Source: Desulfotignum sp. (GTDB taxonomy: Bacteria > Desulfobacterota > Desulfobacteria > Desulfobacterales > Desulfobacteraceae). From it: DNA of 64,000 bases. Under the pieces are notes generated by a model. That model saw nothing but the letters and a program-made list of their open reading frames with translations, ran no database searches and was not told the DNA's origin. Both the position numbers and the translations under genes were made by a program. The DNA is taken from the NCBI GenBank assembly GCA_011390335.1, contig JAABSO010000002.1:62001-126000 (forward strand), written 5' to 3'. How positions within the stretch are numbered: position 1 is the stretch's first letter; every line of letters begins with the position of its first letter. Of the stretch, positions 61,432 through 64,000 are shown piece after piece.

Positions 61432-63981
61432 ATGGAAGACCGGAACTATGCATATCCGGCGGTTCAGACCCCACCGGACAGACAACCCGATATTCCCGCG
61501 GACCGGGGTGTTATCAAAGAGCACCTGAGCGGGGTGGTGGACCGGGTGACCTATCACAACCAGGATACAGGCTGGTCCGTGCTCCAGGTGCTGCCCTTTG
61601 ACGCGCCGGCAAAGCGGGAAACCGTGCTGGTGCACCAGACCCAGGTGTTTGCCGGTGCTACCATGGCCTTTGAAGGGGCTTGGCAGTTCCATCCCAAATA
61701 CGGGCGCCAGTTTTCAGCCACCCATGCCGAAGAACGGAAACCTGCTTCAGCCAATGCCTTAGAAAAATATATCGGGTCCGGCCTGATAAAAGGGGTGGGG
61801 CCCAAAACCGCGAAAAAAATCGTTCGGCATTTCAAAGACCAGACCCTTGAGGTATTTGAAAACCAGATCCACCGCCTTATGGAGGTGCCGGGCATTGCCG
61901 AAAAAAAACTGGAGATGATTTCCCATGCCTGGACCGAGCACCGGGCCATCCGGGACGTGATGATGTTTTTGCAGTCCCACGGTATTTCCACTTTGTTTTC
62001 GGTGCGTATTTACAAGGCATATGGTGATGATGCCATTGCCAATGTCATGGCAGACCCCTACCGCCTGGCAGATGATTTTTACGGCATCGGTTTTTTTTCC
62101 GCAGACAAGGTGGCCCTGAGTATGGGGCTGGCCGCAGACAGTCCCCGGCGGATTACCGCCGGTATCCGCCATGTGCTGTCTGCGGCCAGGAATTTCGGCC
62201 ATTGCTTTTTGACCTTTTCTCAGATTTTGGACCAGGTCAAAGAATTGCTGGAACTGGACCTTTCCTACGTTCTGCCGCAAATTCTGGAAGCCATGGAAAC
62301 CGACCGGCTGCTCATGCGGAGGCGCTTGGTTCTGGAAGACGGAGATTCCCCCCAGGATTGCTATTACGCCAGATCACTGTATTTTGATGAGCTGTATGTG
62401 GCACAGCGCATGGCAAAGATGACCGATCCCCCTGAGGTGGACATGCCCCGGATCAGCCGGTGGATCAAACTGTTTGCCAAGGCCAGAAACCTGCAGTTGA
62501 GCCCTGAGCAGGCAGCAGCGGTTCAGGGCATTGCAGCCAGAGGGATGTCCATTCTCACCGGCGGGCCCGGCTGCGGCAAAACCACCACCACCCGGGTACT
62601 GGTGGCACTGCTGGAGGCCATGAACCGCCGGGTTCTGCTGGCAGCTCCCACCGGCCGGGCAGCCCAGCGCATGGGAGAGGTGATCGGCCGAGAAGCCAAA
62701 ACCATTCACCGGCTTTTGGGGTGGCAGAACGGCCGGTTCAAGAAAAATGAAGATACCCCCCTGGAAACCGATTTTCTGGTGGTGGATGAATGTTCCATGC
62801 TGGATATCACATTGACTGCATCATTGCTCAAGGCGGTGCCCCGAAACAGCCAGGTTGTGTTCATCGGAGACTATGACCAGCTGCCGTCGGTGGGGGCGGG
62901 CAATGTGCTCAAGGACCTGATCGCCTCGGGCAGAATCGCCTTTTTCCGGCTGACACAGATTTTCCGCCAGGCAGCCCAGTCTTTGATCATCCAATATGCC
63001 CACCAGATCAATGCCGGAAAAATGCCCTGGATTGCATCGCCGTTCAAGGACCCATCCCTGTGGGTCAAACAGATTGATTGTCTGTTTATGGATTCAGATG
63101 AAGCCACAAAGGAACAGCTGCAGTTTATCCAGCGCATCAAGGCCCTGATGGACCGGGAAAAAAAACAGGTATCCTTGGACCTGGAAGATCCAGACCTGTT
63201 TGAATTCCGGGTCACAGAATCGGTGCACCCCTATGAAACAGAGATCCAGATTCCCAAAAAATTTGCCCATGTGAACCTGGAACAGGTGGCAACGGCCGGC
63301 ACCCGGGTGGAAGAACTGCTGTCCGTCCTCCAGAAGGTCCATCCCTGGTCGTCCCTGCATTACGGCCTGACAGCCGTGGATGTCATCAAAAAGCTGTACA
63401 TGGAATGGATCCCCCGATACCATGGCCCCAAACCTGAGATCCAGATCCTGTCCCCCATGACCAGGGGATCTTTGGGCACGGTGAACCTGAACCAGGTAAT
63501 CCAGGAAGCCGCCAACCCGCAGGGTCCGGGCAAAGCCCAGATCACCGTGGGCCAGCGGGTGTTCCGGAAGGGGGACCGGGTGATTCATCGCAAAAACAAC
63601 TATGACCTGAACGTGTTCAACGGCGACATCGGCACCATCACCGCCATCAACACCGCCGATCTGACCCTGACGGTGGCGTTTTCTGCCGATGCCCCGCCAG
63701 TGCTGTACCGCCAGAGCGATATCATGGAACTGGACCTGGCCTATGCCGTGACCATCCACAAATCCCAGGGATCGGAATTTGAAACCGTGATCATCCCGGT
63801 GATGACCCAGCATTTCAAGATGCTGTTCCGCAACCTGATCTATACCGGGATCACCCGGGCAAAGAAGCTGGCGGTGTTTGTGGGCACCCGCAGGGCCCTG
63901 GCCATGTCCGTGAAAAACGCGGATATCTCAAAACGCCAGACCGCCCTTGCGCAATTGCTTATGGATGAGGGTGACGGGTGA
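61432..63981 (+). CDS. recD2: RecD2-type 5'-3' DNA helicase
   Basis: SF1B helicase, about 849 residues from ATG 61432 (ATG 61420 and a longer frame to 61288 are in register). The N-terminal OB-like domain has VTYHNQDTGWSVLQV. Tandem helix-hairpin-helix segments follow (GSGLIKGVGPKTAKKIVRHF). Walker A is GGPGCGKTTT, Walker B is VVDECSM, then GDYDQLPSVGAGNVL, LTQIFRQAAQSLI and TIHKSQGSEF. About 90 extra residues (SDEATKEQLQF to KFAHVNLEQV) lie between motifs III and IV and explain the extra length. Acts in recombination or repair without RecBC. Confidence 0.9.
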   Translation: MEDRNYAYPAVQTPPDRQPDIPADRGVIKEHLSGVVDRVTYHNQDTGWSVLQVLPFDAPAKRETVLVHQTQVFAGATMAFEGAWQFHPKYGRQFSATHAEERKPASANALEKYIGSGLIKGVGPKTAKKIVRHFKDQTLEVFENQIHRLMEVPGIAEKKLEMISHAWTEHRAIRDVMMFLQSHGISTLFSVRIYKAYGDDAIANVMADPYRLADDFYGIGFFSADKVALSMGLAADSPRRITAGIRHVLSAARNFGHCFLTFSQILDQVKELLELDLSYVLPQILEAMETDRLLMRRRLVLEDGDSPQDCYYARSLYFDELYVAQRMAKMTDPPEVDMPRISRWIKLFAKARNLQLSPEQAAAVQGIAARGMSILTGGPGCGKTTTTRVLVALLEAMNRRVLLAAPTGRAAQRMGEVIGREAKTIHRLLGWQNGRFKKNEDTPLETDFLVVDECSMLDITLTASLLKAVPRNSQVVFIGDYDQLPSVGAGNVLKDLIASGRIAFFRLTQIFRQAAQSLIIQYAHQINAGKMPWIASPFKDPSLWVKQIDCLFMDSDEATKEQLQFIQRIKALMDREKKQVSLDLEDPDLFEFRVTESVHPYETEIQIPKKFAHVNLEQVATAGTRVEELLSVLQKVHPWSSLHYGLTAVDVIKKLYMEWIPRYHGPKPEIQILSPMTRGSLGTVNLNQVIQEAANPQGPGKAQITVGQRVFRKGDRVIHRKNNYDLNVFNGDIGTITAINTADLTLTVAFSADAPPVLYRQSDIMELDLAYAVTIHKSQGSEFETVIIPVMTQHFKMLFRNLIYTGITRAKKLAVFVGTRRALAMSVKNADISKRQTALAQLLMDEGDG

Positions 63982-64000
63982 TTCTTTGCTTCATCAACCG

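Overview
The window reads as chromosome of an anaerobic Deltaproteobacterium of the Desulfobacteraceae type (inference; no rRNA or sulfate-reduction gene is present). The grounds are a complete pyrrolysine (Pyl) gene set beside a selB gene, a trimethylamine-methyltransferase locus, a 2-oxoacid:ferredoxin oxidoreductase and a kdnAB lipopolysaccharide pair. Gene density and GC are high at both ends (1-8.5 kb and 33-64 kb). Between them lies a lower-GC, gene-poor accessory stretch of about 24 kb.

Left core (1-8.5 kb): kdnB (cut by the edge) and kdnA for 8-amino-Kdo, hemW, speD-speE for spermidine, then selB with a small membrane protein on the other strand, and a tRNA-His. Accessory stretch (8.5-32.8 kb): relics of recD, an mttB-like gene, a tyrosine recombinase, a transposon-linked protein and a phage/ICE-type protein are interleaved with one- to three-gene units. 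These units are an MltB-type transglycosylase, a cyanophycin operon (cphA-cphB-isoaspartyl peptidase), a C39-M14-M14 peptidase fusion, a CAP protein, a Cys-repeat secreted protein, a hybrid histidine kinase, a zf-TFIIB protein, a GFA protein and a DUF4160/DUF2442 pair. At least twelve copies of an imperfect repeat, all in the same orientation, separate these units. The repeat contains GGTATCC and GGATAATT about 50-60 bases apart.

Right core (32.8-64 kb): mtgA, a DUF1847 protein, surE, a PGPGW protein and MTA phosphorylase lead to the methylamine/Pyl locus. There an ABC amino-acid-type importer, a GntR regulator and a non-Pyl MttB paralogue on the minus strand face a Pyl-type mttB, a dimethylglycine-dehydrogenase-like enzyme, tRNA-Pyl and pylSn-pylB-pylC-pylD-pylSc on the plus strand. 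The mttB gene carries an in-frame amber codon at 43182-43184, and a perfect 17-bp palindrome sits between the divergent units. Then comes a damaged type I restriction-modification locus: N-terminally short hsdM, a HEPN/MNT pair, nonsense-interrupted hsdS and no hsdR. After it come an MFS transporter, a two-gene 2-oxoacid:ferredoxin oxidoreductase with a divergent GntR gene, a large unrecognised protein, and recD2 at the right edge.

How it fits together: the methyltransferase locus probably imports and demethylates a methylated amine, and the amber codon in mttB explains why the whole Pyl system sits in the same transcription unit. Several genes here, including mttB, pylB and speE, still end in TAG, so amber codons appear to be both sense and stop in this genome.
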